Source: a bacterium | Lineage (GTDB): Bacteria > Chloroflexota > Dormibacteria > UBA8260 > Bog-877 | Assembly (NCBI GenBank): GCA_021802115.1 | Contig: JAKABA010000130.1 | Span: forward strand, 1 to 10,812 | Length of the DNA stretch: 10,812 bases | Direction: 5' to 3' | In this document: positions 1 through 6,203 of the stretch, piece by piece | Layout: each line of letters opens with the position of its first letter | Position numbering within the stretch: position 1 is the first letter of the stretch | Notes under the pieces: generated by a model | The model's database searches: none | Seen by the model: the letters and a program-made list of their open reading frames with translations, nothing else | Told to the model about the DNA's origin: nothing | Program-made: the position numbers and the translations under genes

Positions 1-586
1 CATCGACGAGTCCGAGGTGCTGACCCCCGCCGACGAGGAGAACCACGTCGACAAGTGGCAGTTCAAGGTCCCATTCGTGTGCGGAGCGCGCAACCTGGGC
101 GAGGCGTTGCGACGAATTGCCGAGGGTGCCGCCATGATCCGCACCAAGGGTGAGGCCGGCACCGGCGATGTCGTGGAGGCGGTCCGCCACATGCGCGCCG
201 TGAGCCAGGGCATCCGTCGCCTGCAGTCGCTCCGCGAGGACGAGCTGGCCAGCGCTGCCAAGGAGTTGGGAGCCTCGTTGGAGCTGGTTCGCGAGGTATC
301 CCATCAGGGCAAGCTTCCCGTCGTGAACTTCTCCGCGGGAGGGATCGCGACCCCGGCGGACGCAGCCCTCATGATGCAGCTCGGCTGCGATGGCAACTTC
401 GTCGGCAGTGGGATCTTCAAGAGCGGAGATCCCCTGCGCCGGGCCAAGGCGATCGTGCAGGCGACCACCTACTACGACAAGCCAGAGATCCTGGCCGAGG
501 TGAGCGAGGACCTGGGCGAGCCGATGGTGGGGATCAGCACCTCCAGCCTGCGCCCCGAGGAGCTGCTGGCCGTGCGCGGGATCTGA
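1..586 (+). CDS. pdxS: Pyridoxal 5'-phosphate synthase lyase subunit PdxS (5' end cut off)
   Basis: This is the synthase subunit of the DXP-independent PLP synthase. It condenses ribose 5-phosphate, glyceraldehyde 3-phosphate and PdxT-derived ammonia into PLP in the cytoplasm. The reading frame is open from base 2 and begins [13 protein letters not shown], which aligns with about residue 101 of the 294-residue B. subtilis protein. The 194 residues present match that protein's remaining length exactly, so only about 100 N-terminal residues lie outside the window. The second active-site lysine (B. subtilis K149) is visible in RTKGEAGTG at bases 146-148; the first (K81) is off the window. The phosphate-binding (beta/alpha)8 segment is intact: [16 protein letters not shown] followed by [12 protein letters not shown]. 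The stop is TGA at 584-586. pdxT follows 27 bp downstream on the same strand, the usual order. An internal ATG at 134 is not a real start. Confidence 0.98.
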   Translation, partial: IDESEVLTPADEENHVDKWQFKVPFVCGARNLGEALRRIAEGAAMIRTKGEAGTGDVVEAVRHMRAVSQGIRRLQSLREDELASAAKELGASLELVREVSHQGKLPVVNFSAGGIATPADAALMMQLGCDGNFVGSGIFKSGDPLRRAKAIVQATTYYDKPEILAEVSEDLGEPMVGISTSSLRPEELLAVRGI

Positions 587-613
587 CGGCAACCTGCTCG
601 AGCCGCCACTCAT

Positions 614-1192
614 TTGACCAAGGCAGCGGTCGGCGTCCTGGCGCTGCAGGGGGACTTCCGGGAGCACGCCGCGACCCTGGAGCGCTGTGGCGCCCAGGTG
701 ACCAGGGTCCGGCTGCCCGAGGATCTCGACGGCCTGCAGGGGCTGGTGGTGCCCGGTGGAGAGAGCACCACCATTAGCCGGCTCCTCGTGAGCTCGGGGC
801 TGGTGGAGCCGCTGCTGGAGGCGATCGAATCGGGGCTTGCCTGCCTGACCACGTGCGCGGGCACGATCCTGGCCGCCCGGGAGATCCGCGGCGGCATCCC
901 TGACCAGGTGAGTCTGCACGTGCTCGATATAGCGGTCCGGCGCAACGCCTTCGGTCGGCAGCTCCAGTCCGCCGAGGTCGACCTGGAGATCCCCGCCCTG
1001 GGCCCTGAGCCGGTTCCGGTGGCGTTCATCCGAGCTCCAGCCATCGAGGAGGTCGGGGCGGGTGTGGAGGTCTTGGCGAGCTATCAGGACCGGATCGCCG
1101 CGGTCCGCCAGGGAGTCCACCTCGGGCTCACCTTCCACCCCGAGCTGTGCGGCGACACGCGACTGCACCAGCTGTTCCTCTCCGGCCTCTGA
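614..1192 (+). CDS. pdxT: Pyridoxal 5'-phosphate synthase glutaminase subunit PdxT
   Basis: This class I (triad) glutamine amidotransferase hydrolyses glutamine and channels ammonia to PdxS. The protein has 192 residues, normal for the family. It shows the N-terminal VGVLALQGDFREH, the oxyanion-region PGGESTT (about 48-53), nucleophile Cys81 in TTCAG, RNAFGRQ (110-116), FIRAP (138-142), and the catalytic His175/Glu177 pair in FHPEL. The start is TTG at 614. I chose it because it puts the conserved VGVLALQG at residue 6, as in homologues; no clear Shine-Dalgarno sequence precedes it. The residue two before the catalytic Cys is Thr where homologues usually have Gly (GTCAG), a small oddity in an otherwise intact triad. 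It lies 27 bp after pdxS and is probably co-transcribed. It converges on ogt, whose stop is only 45 bp beyond the TGA at 1190-1192. Confidence 0.97.
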   Translation: MTKAAVGVLALQGDFREHAATLERCGAQVTRVRLPEDLDGLQGLVVPGGESTTISRLLVSSGLVEPLLEAIESGLACLTTCAGTILAAREIRGGIPDQVSLHVLDIAVRRNAFGRQLQSAEVDLEIPALGPEPVPVAFIRAPAIEEVGAGVEVLASYQDRIAAVRQGVHLGLTFHPELCGDTRLHQLFLSGL

Positions 1193-1196
1193 GGCT

Positions 1197-1236
1197 GCCT
1201 GCCCACCTACTGGTTCGGGCTGGGCACGCCAACCAG
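1197..1236. terminator. Possible bidirectional hairpin between convergent pdxT and ogt
   Basis: The 45-bp gap between the convergent stops of pdxT and ogt holds two overlapping, mutually exclusive dyads. TGCCCA (1200-1205) pairs with TGGGCA (1221-1226), with extra pairing at 1197-1198/1228-1229. CTGGTT (1210-1215) pairs with AACCAG (1231-1236). Neither has a T-tract on either strand, so this is at best a weak or factor-assisted terminator. The position between convergent genes is the main argument. Confidence 0.3.
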
Positions 1237-1237
1237 G

Positions 1238-1789
1238 CTAGGGCCGGCTCCAGCCGCTTGAACGGGAGGAGTTCAGGTTCAGCTCCGCGCCCTCGTGCTC
1301 CAGCAGCCAGCGCTTGCGGTCGAGGCCCCATCCGTACCCGACCAGGGCGCCATTGGATCCGACCACCCGATGGCAGGGCACGACGACGGACACGGGATTG
1401 CTTCCGATCGCCGCCCCGACCGCCCGGAAGGCGCCGGGCCGCCCTATCGCCGCCGCCACCTCTCCATAGGTGCGCGTGGTTCCCCAGGGGATCCCGAGCA
1501 GCGCCTCCCAGACCTGCTTCTGGAAGGTGGTGCCGCGGAGGTCAAGCGCGATGTCGAACGCCGACCGGCTGCCGTCGAAGTACTCCTCCAACTGGCGCGC
1601 CGCAGAACGCAGCGCGGCGTCGTCGCGAACCCAGTCCCCGCCCACCTTCGGGGCATGCTCATGGCCGGCGAAGTGCAGCCCCCGCAGTCCTTCCTGCCCC
1701 CCGATCAGGAGGATCGCTCCCAGCGGGCTCGCGGTCACCGAATAGCGGAGATTGGCGGTCCGATCGAGGCGGGGCGTGGCCGGTTGCAT
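1238..1789 (-). CDS. ogt: Methylated-DNA--[protein]-cysteine S-methyltransferase (Ogt/MGMT)
   Basis: This suicide repair enzyme transfers alkyl groups from O6-alkylguanine (and O4-alkylthymine) in DNA to its own cysteine. The 183-residue product has the N-terminal RNase H-like domain (about 10-85) and the C-terminal DNA-binding methyltransferase domain (about 88-165). The latter begins TTFQKQVWEALLGIPWG, continues with TYGEVAAAIG, and carries the active-site loop VVVPCHRVV with acceptor Cys139, then NGALVGYGWGLDRKRWLL. The start is the ATG complementary to 1787-1789. The same frame is open further upstream on this strand (to 2065), but that part is Arg/Pro-rich, has no family similarity and overlaps the divergent gene. 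No clear ribosome-binding site precedes the ATG. It diverges from the Ada-AlkA gene, with 74 bp between starts. It probably supplies the O6-alkylguanine activity that the Ada-AlkA protein lacks. Confidence 0.96.
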   Translation of the reverse strand: MQPATPRLDRTANLRYSVTASPLGAILLIGGQEGLRGLHFAGHEHAPKVGGDWVRDDAALRSAARQLEEYFDGSRSAFDIALDLRGTTFQKQVWEALLGIPWGTTRTYGEVAAAIGRPGAFRAVGAAIGSNPVSVVVPCHRVVGSNGALVGYGWGLDRKRWLLEHEGAELNLNSSRSSGWSRP

Positions 1790-1863
1790 AAGCCGAGGGT
1801 CGCACACTCGACAGCTCCGGTCTAGACGGATTCGGACACGAGCAATCCCTGTCCGAATCTGTC
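1790..1863. promoter_or_regulatory. Divergent promoter region between ogt and ada-alkA
   Basis: This 74-bp interval separates the start codons of two divergent alkylation-repair genes, so promoters for both should lie in or beside it. I could not identify convincing -35/-10 pairs on either strand. The half nearest ada-alkA is dominated by the inverted repeat listed separately. The Ada part of the plus-strand gene is a family of methylation-activated transcription factors, so autoregulation from here is plausible but inferred. Confidence 0.5.
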
Positions 1864-1864
1864 T
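1824..1864. repeat. 15-bp inverted repeat upstream of ada-alkA
   Basis: The left arm at 1824-1838 is AGACGGATTCGGACA. The right arm at 1850-1864 is TGTCCGAATCTGTCT, whose reverse complement is AGACAGATTCGGACA. The arms match at 14 of 15 positions and have a perfect 10-bp inner core, separated by an 11-nt spacer; their centres are 26 bp apart. In a plus-strand transcript the single mismatch (1828/1860) becomes a G-U wobble, so all 15 pairs could form. The right arm reaches the first base of the assigned TTG start at 1864. It could be a protein-binding operator or an RNA hairpin controlling translation of ada-alkA. No T-run follows, so it is not a classic terminator. Confidence 0.75.
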
Positions 1865-3294
1865 TGCCGCAGGCCGGCCGCCGCCCCAGAATGCCGGCTG
1901 TGGGCCCATATCAGGCGGTGGTGACGACCGGCATCTATTGCCGCCCGGGCTGCGGCGCGCGGCCCCTGGAGGCCAACGTGCGCAGCTTCCCGCTGGCCGC
2001 CGCCGCCGAGGCCGCGGGCTTCCGGGCCTGCCTGCGGTGCCGGCCGTACCGCTGGGAGCCGCCACCGGCGAGCGCGCCTCCCGAGCTGGTGCGGAGGGCC
2101 CTGCGCCTGGTCCTCGACGGAGCCCTCGACGCCGGGACCGAGGCCCAGTTGGGAGCCCGGGTCGGGGTCTCCCCGCGCCACCTGCGCCGGCTCTTCGACA
2201 AACACCTCGGAGTGAGCCCGGGGCAGCTGGCCCGCTCGCGGCGAGCTCACTTCGCCCGTCGGCTACTCGACGACACCGACCTCGGCATCACCGAGGTCGC
2301 GTTCGCGGCCGGCTTCGGCAGCGTGCGCCAGCTGAACCGCGCCTTTCTGGAGATCTTCAGATCGACTCCGACCAGCCTGCGGGCGCGCCGGCGCGCGACC
2401 GACCGGCTGGCCGCGGACGGCGGCCTGCCCATCCGGCTCCCGTTCCCCGGGCCGCTCGCGTGGGAGCAGATGCTCGCCTACCTGGCGCGGCGTGCCATTC
2501 CGGGGGTGGAGCGGGTGGCCGGGGACAGCTACCGGCGCACCGTCTGCATCGAGGGCGACCCGGGGGTCATCGAGCTCAGCCGGGCGGGATCCGACGCCGT
2601 CCTGCTGCGGGCCCACCTCCCCCATTGGGACGGACTCATCGACATCGTCAGCCGGGCCCGGCGCGTCTTCAACCTGGACGGTGACGTCCTGGCTGCCGCC
2701 GAACGGCTCGCGTCGGACCCCCGGCTCGCCCCGCTGGTCGCGCTGCGGCCGGGACTGCGCCCCCCGGGCGCATGGGACGGATTCGAGGTGGGCGTGCGTG
2801 CCATCGTGGGCCAGCAGGTCAGCGTGGCGGGGGCAACCACCGTGATCGGCAGGATCGTGGAGCGCCACGGGAGGGCCGTCCCTGGCCTCGGCGCGATGGG
2901 GCTGACCCACCTGTTCCCGGAGCCGCAGGAGCTGGCCCGCGCCGACCTCGAGGGGCTCGGGATGCCCGGCGCGCGCGCGGCCGCGATCCGGACCTTCGCG
3001 GCCGCGGTCGCCGACCATCGGCTGCACCTGGAGCGGAGCTGTCCGCTCGAGGAGCTGGTGGCGGAACTGGTCGCACTGCCCGGGCTCGGCCCGTGGACGG
3101 CCAACTACCTGGCTCTGCGGCTGGGGGAGCCGGACGCATTCCCCGCCTCCGACCTCGGGCTGAGGCGGGCCCTGGCCACCCAGGCCGGGCCGCCGTCGGC
3201 GGCCCAGATGACCGAGCTGGCGGCCCCGTGGCGGCCGTTTCGCGCCTACGCGGCGGTGCATCTCTGGCTGAGCCTGCCCGCCGGCGGCAACTGA
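1864..3294 (+). CDS. alkA: Ada zinc-binding/AraC HTH/AlkA DNA-3-methyladenine glycosylase fusion
   Basis: This is a three-part protein for the adaptive response to DNA methylation. Residues about 15-62 form an Ada-type zinc domain with all four Cys ligands: C26 and C30 in TTGIYCRPGCGARP, C56 and C59 in GFRACLRCRP. In E. coli Ada the equivalent of C26 accepts methyl groups from methylphosphotriesters. Residues about 73-176 form an AraC-type double HTH (EAQLGARVGVSPRHLRRLF; ITEVAFAAGFGSVRQLNRAF). Residues about 188-475 form an AlkA-type glycosylase that removes alkylated bases, with VGQQVSVAGA, the HhH segment LPGLGPWTANYLALR (405-419) and probable catalytic Asp430 in FPASDLGLRRA. The Ada C-terminal methyltransferase domain is replaced by AlkA; ogt encodes that activity divergently. 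The start is uncertain. TTG 1864 gives 476 residues, while ATG 1891 gives 467 and clears the inverted repeat; neither has a good ribosome-binding site. The Ada domain appears short at its N-terminus, lacking the helix that normally precedes the TTGIYC motif. Confidence 0.93.
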   Translation: MPQAGRRPRMPAVGPYQAVVTTGIYCRPGCGARPLEANVRSFPLAAAAEAAGFRACLRCRPYRWEPPPASAPPELVRRALRLVLDGALDAGTEAQLGARVGVSPRHLRRLFDKHLGVSPGQLARSRRAHFARRLLDDTDLGITEVAFAAGFGSVRQLNRAFLEIFRSTPTSLRARRRATDRLAADGGLPIRLPFPGPLAWEQMLAYLARRAIPGVERVAGDSYRRTVCIEGDPGVIELSRAGSDAVLLRAHLPHWDGLIDIVSRARRVFNLDGDVLAAAERLASDPRLAPLVALRPGLRPPGAWDGFEVGVRAIVGQQVSVAGATTVIGRIVERHGRAVPGLGAMGLTHLFPEPQELARADLEGLGMPGARAAAIRTFAAAVADHRLHLERSCPLEELVAELVALPGLGPWTANYLALRLGEPDAFPASDLGLRRALATQAGPPSAAQMTELAAPWRPFRAYAAVHLWLSLPAGGN

Positions 3295-3323
3295 GCGGTC
3301 TCCGCCGGTAGCAAACTAGAGGC

Positions 3324-4373
3324 ATGCAGGTTCGTTCTGCCAGCTACCGCGACCTGAGCCAGGTGGACTCCCTCTACCGGACCACCATGGTGGTGGAGGA
3401 GGAGCTGTCCCAGAAGCTGGCGGCCGCCGGCCCGCACAGCCCGGTGCCCGGAGCCGCGCTGGCCAGGGCCTGGTCGATCCTGACCAAGAGCCTGTCCGCC
3501 CTGATGCCGCTGGCCGACGTCGGTGACCAGCTGTACGTCGCCGAGGACGACGGCCGGATCGTGGGCTTCGTGCAGGCCGAACCGGCCCCGGGGGGGCGCG
3601 CCTGGCAGATCCTCAACCTGTGTCTCGAGCCCACCGCCAGCGGCCACTTCGCCGGCGTTCCCCTGCTGCAGCAGCTCTTCAACGAGGGCCTGGAGCGGGG
3701 CGTGACCAGGTTTCTGGTGCGGATCCCCGAAGGGCACGCGCTGGCCAGCCTGCTGCGGGAGCAGGGCTTCCAGCCCTACGCCAGCGAGCAGATCAGCTTC
3801 CGCGAGCTGCCCAAGCCGCCGCGGCTGGAGGCGGCTCCGTGGCGGCCGGCCCATCGCGAGGACCTCATGGGGGTGTACCTGCTCTACCTCAGCACCGCGC
3901 CGCACTCGGTGGCGGCGGTGGAGGCGCCCTCGCTCAAGCAGTGGCGGGCCACCTTCCAACTCGGTTGGCTCGCCCGGCTCGACGCCCGACTAGGGGACTC
4001 GCGGCACTACGTGATCGAGAAGGATGGCAAGATCGTCGCCTGGGCGGGGGTCCGGGACCCGTCCCAGGCCCGGCCGACCCAGATCAGCGTGATGCTCGAT
4101 CCCCAGGAGCGGCAGCTCGCGGTGGAGGCGGTCCACAGCCTGCTCGGCCAGCTGCCCGCCGGTCCCACCGTGTGCCTGCTGCGCCACTACGACGGCGAGG
4201 TCGCGCGGGCGGTGGCGGCGCGCGGATTCGAGCCGGTGGCGACCCAGCTGCTGATGGCCAGGGATCTGCCTTTGAAGCTGCGAGCCCGGCAGCCGCTGGA
4301 GCAGAAGCAGCGGGCCCTGGCGGGCGCCCTGCCGGTCGCCCAGTCGGTGCGTCAGGCGCCGCTCGGTCCCTGA
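3324..4373 (+). CDS. Tandem GNAT-like acetyltransferase, substrate unknown
   Basis: The 349-residue cytoplasmic protein reads as two GNAT-type folds in tandem. The first half (about 1-162) opens with VRSASYRDLSQVDSLY. It has the beta-strand pair LYVAEDDGRIVGFVQAEP (70-87), a WQILNLCLEP strand, and an acetyl-CoA-loop-like stretch ASGHFAGVPLLQQLF (105-119). It ends with the typical LLREQGFQPY turn. The second half (about 172-315) repeats the plan: WRPAHREDLMGVYLLY, HYVIEKDGKIVAWAGVR, then the GFEPVATQLLMARDL ending. The pyrophosphate-binding loop is degenerate in the first half and not recognisable in the second, so one or both halves may be inactive or only bind a ligand. The tail after about 318 is Gln/Arg/Ala-rich and probably flexible. 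The start is ATG 3324, with an AGAGG-like stretch just upstream. It sits 29 bp after ada-alkA and before the R3H ATPase leader; no substrate can be inferred from this context. Confidence 0.75.
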   Translation: MQVRSASYRDLSQVDSLYRTTMVVEEELSQKLAAAGPHSPVPGAALARAWSILTKSLSALMPLADVGDQLYVAEDDGRIVGFVQAEPAPGGRAWQILNLCLEPTASGHFAGVPLLQQLFNEGLERGVTRFLVRIPEGHALASLLREQGFQPYASEQISFRELPKPPRLEAAPWRPAHREDLMGVYLLYLSTAPHSVAAVEAPSLKQWRATFQLGWLARLDARLGDSRHYVIEKDGKIVAWAGVRDPSQARPTQISVMLDPQERQLAVEAVHSLLGQLPAGPTVCLLRHYDGEVARAVAARGFEPVATQLLMARDLPLKLRARQPLEQKQRALAGALPVAQSVRQAPLGP

Positions 4374-4542
4374 GCCGTTCGCCCTCGTAAGTTTCTTGGT
4401 GTTGCGGTATATTCCAGTCGTGACGAGGAGCTGGACGGAGGATCGCGGCGATCCTGCCCGGCCGCCCTTGCCCGGAGCGCATGGAGGCTGACCGCTGCCG
4501 GCGATCCGGCCGGGGATGCCCGCCCCTGAAGGAGGCAGCAGC
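4374..4542 (+). promoter_or_regulatory. Leader/promoter region ahead of the R3H ATPase gene
   Basis: This interval holds a local AT-rich island at about 4389-4413 containing TATATT (4408-4413), a possible -10 element; no good -35 is visible at the right spacing. Downstream are two hairpins: AGGATCG/CGATCCT around a CGG loop (4439-4455), and CCGGC/GCCGG around GATCCG (4498-4513). The 9-mer CGGCGATCC occurs at 4446-4454 and again at 4499-4507, 53 bp apart. The interval ends with a strong Shine-Dalgarno sequence at 4529-4535. This suggests a transcription start within the interval and a structured 5' leader, but the promoter call itself is weak. Confidence 0.35.
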
Positions 4543-4546
4543 CTGA
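4481..4546 (+). CDS. Possible 21-codon upstream ORF coupled to the R3H ATPase gene
   Basis: ATG at 4481 opens a short frame encoding [10 protein letters not shown] followed by a Pro/Lys/Ala-containing end, closing at TGA 4544-4546. The stop overlaps the CTG at 4543 that the strong downstream Shine-Dalgarno sequence points to, giving a CTGA overlap of the kind seen in translationally coupled genes. A GGAG lies only 3 nt before the ATG, which is closer than optimal. The peptide resembles nothing I recognise. It may be chance in GC-rich DNA. Confidence 0.2.
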   Translation: MEADRCRRSGRGCPPLKEAAA

Positions 4547-6153
4547 CCAACCTTCAGTTCGACTTCGGCCCCTCCTTCGCCGAGGAGCTGGAGCTTCTGG
4601 TGGGGACGCTCCCCCCGGCCCTGCGGGACTCCGTCCGTGCGCTGCCCGAGGAGTACGGGGACCTGCTGGAGATCGTGCTGGATCTGGGGCGCGACCCGGA
4701 GGCCAGGTTCGAGGGGCGCGAGGTCGTGCTCGGACAGGAGCCGGTCTCCGTCGGCGACCTCGAGTATGTGGCCAGCCGGATCGGGGCCTTCGGGGGCGAC
4801 AACCGCGCCGGGATCGCCCGCACCCTGCACCGCATCTCCGCCATCCGCAACCGCGCGGGGGAGATCATCGGGCTAACCTGCCGGGTCGGGCGCGCCGTCA
4901 CCGGGCGAGTGGAGATCATCCGCGACATCGTGGTCGGGGGCCAGAGCCTGCTCCTGCTGGGCAAGCCGGGCGTGGGCAAGACCACCATGCTGCGAGAGGT
5001 GGCTCGCATCCTCGCGGACGAGAGCCGCAAGCGCGTGGTGGTGGTCGACACCAGCAACGAGATCGCCGGCGATGGGGACATCCCCCACCGCGGGATCGGA
5101 AGGGCGCGGCGGATGCAGGTGGCCCGACCTGAGTTGCAGCATGCGGTCATGATCGAGGCGGTCGAGAACCACATGCCTGAGGTGATCGTCATCGATGAGA
5201 TCGGGACCGAGCTGGAGGCCGCGGCGGCGCGCACGATCGCGGAGCGCGGCGTCCAGCTGGTGGCGACCGCGCACGGCAACACCCTGGACAACCTGCTGGT
5301 GAACCCCACCCTCAATGACCTTTTGGGGGGGATTCAGACGGTTACGCTCTCCGATGAGGAGGCCCGACGCCGGGGCACCCAGAAGTCGGTGCTCGAGCGC
5401 AAGGCGCCGCCCACTTTCGACGCCCTGGTGGAGATCGTGGACCGCCACCGGGTGACCGTCCACATGCCGCTGGCGGACGTGGTCGATGACGCCCTGCGGG
5501 GCCGTCCCCACCCCGCCCAGCTGCGGGAGCTGCGGGATGGCAAGGGGTTGACAACCCGCCTGGTAGAGCCTGCCCCCTTCGACGACCGTGGGTCGAGGGA
5601 GCTGTTCGCCCAGGAGGCACCGGCTAGGGGGCGCCGTCCCACCAACCTGGCCGAGCTGGCCGAGGCCCGCGCGGACACCCAGGGGGGCGCCGCCGACACC
5701 TCGGTGTTCCCGTACGGCGTCTCCCGGACCTACCTGGAGCAGGCGGTCCGCGAGCTGCGGGTCCCGGTGCGGATCCAGCACCACGTGGACGACGCCGACA
5801 TGGTGCTGACCCTGAAGAACTACTACCGGAGGCGGGACTCGCCGCTGCGCACCGCGGAGGCCGATGGCATTCCCATCTCCATCCTGCGCAGCAACACCGT
5901 GGCCCAGATCCGCACCTTCCTTAGCCAGCTCTACAACCTGGAACCACTGGATCCCACCGATGCCGCGCTCCAGGAGGCGCGGGACGGGATCGAGCGCGCC
6001 CGCCAGGGCACGGCGGTGGAGCTGGCACCGCAGAACGCCTACATCCGCCGCCTGCAGCATCAGCTGGTGGAGGAGTGTGAGATGGTGGCACGCAGCACGG
6101 GCAAGGAGCCGCGGCGCCGGCTCCGAATCTATCCCACCTCGCAGGCTTCCTGA
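4516..6153 (+). CDS. R3H domain-containing AAA ATPase (Ycf45/SpoIIIAA-like)
   Basis: This ATPase belongs to the Ycf45-type family, related to SpoIIIAA and other P-loop ring ATPases and ending in a single-stranded nucleic-acid-binding R3H domain. Its cellular role is poorly defined. Numbered from ATG 4516: an N-terminal helical region (15-130), Walker A GKPGVGKT (149-156), [17 protein letters not shown] (175-191), Walker B VIVIDEIG (223-230), and sensor-like VATAHGN (249-255). Next come [20 protein letters not shown] (261-280), a poorly conserved charged linker (about 325-395), a mixed alpha/beta segment (398-475), and an R3H domain (about 504-540) with the signature Arg511-x3-His515. The 545-residue length fits the long form of the family. 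The start is given as ATG 4516, the first conventional codon in frame, but the Shine-Dalgarno sequence at 4529-4535 favours CTG 4543. tmk begins 50 bp after the TGA at 6151-6153. Confidence 0.92.
   Translation: MPAPEGGSSLTNLQFDFGPSFAEELELLVGTLPPALRDSVRALPEEYGDLLEIVLDLGRDPEARFEGREVVLGQEPVSVGDLEYVASRIGAFGGDNRAGIARTLHRISAIRNRAGEIIGLTCRVGRAVTGRVEIIRDIVVGGQSLLLLGKPGVGKTTMLREVARILADESRKRVVVVDTSNEIAGDGDIPHRGIGRARRMQVARPELQHAVMIEAVENHMPEVIVIDEIGTELEAAAARTIAERGVQLVATAHGNTLDNLLVNPTLNDLLGGIQTVTLSDEEARRRGTQKSVLERKAPPTFDALVEIVDRHRVTVHMPLADVVDDALRGRPHPAQLRELRDGKGLTTRLVEPAPFDDRGSRELFAQEAPARGRRPTNLAELAEARADTQGGAADTSVFPYGVSRTYLEQAVRELRVPVRIQHHVDDADMVLTLKNYYRRRDSPLRTAEADGIPISILRSNTVAQIRTFLSQLYNLEPLDPTDAALQEARDGIERARQGTAVELAPQNAYIRRLQHQLVEECEMVARSTGKEPRRRLRIYPTSQAS
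4529..4535 (+). promoter_or_regulatory. Shine-Dalgarno AAGGAGG pointing to a CTG start at 4543
   Basis: AAGGAGG is the best ribosome-binding site I found in the window. It lies downstream of the in-frame ATG at 4516 and 7 nt before an in-frame CTG at 4543-4545. It therefore argues that translation of the R3H ATPase begins at CTG (product starting MTNLQFDFG) rather than at the ATG. Confidence 0.6.
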
Positions 6154-6203
6154 GCGACCGCCGGCGACCCGCCGACCCAACCCATCGGGAGGTGTTCCAG
6201 GCC

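Noticed and set aside
1147..1791. Plus-strand open frame of 214 codons opposite ogt
   Set aside because: It overlaps the 3' end of pdxT and is antisense to the whole of ogt. Its product is Pro/Arg-rich and unlike any family.
1790..2065. N-terminal extension of Ogt to an ATG at 2065 on the minus strand
   Set aside because: The extra 92 residues are Arg/Pro/Gly-rich, lie antisense to the conserved Ada zinc domain, and precede a complete normal-length Ogt starting at 1789.
2263..3261. 332-codon minus-strand open frame opposite the AlkA part of the fusion
   Set aside because: Its composition is Arg/Pro/Gly/Gln-rich with no domain, and it is fully contained within a well-supported gene.
4408..4413. 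TATATT as a confident sigma-70 promoter
   Set aside because: It is a reasonable -10 in an AT-rich patch, but the sequence 17 bp upstream has no -35 similarity and there is no extended -10 TG; kept only as part of a low-confidence leader region.
4420..4491. GTG-initiated 23-codon frame in the leader, same phase as the R3H gene
   Set aside because: It stops at 4489-4491 before the R3H start and has no ribosome-binding site or recognisable product, so chance is the better explanation.
4873..6180. 435-codon minus-strand open frame opposite the R3H ATPase
   Set aside because: It has no family features and mirrors the third-position GC bias of the real plus-strand gene, which carries Walker A/B and R3H motifs.
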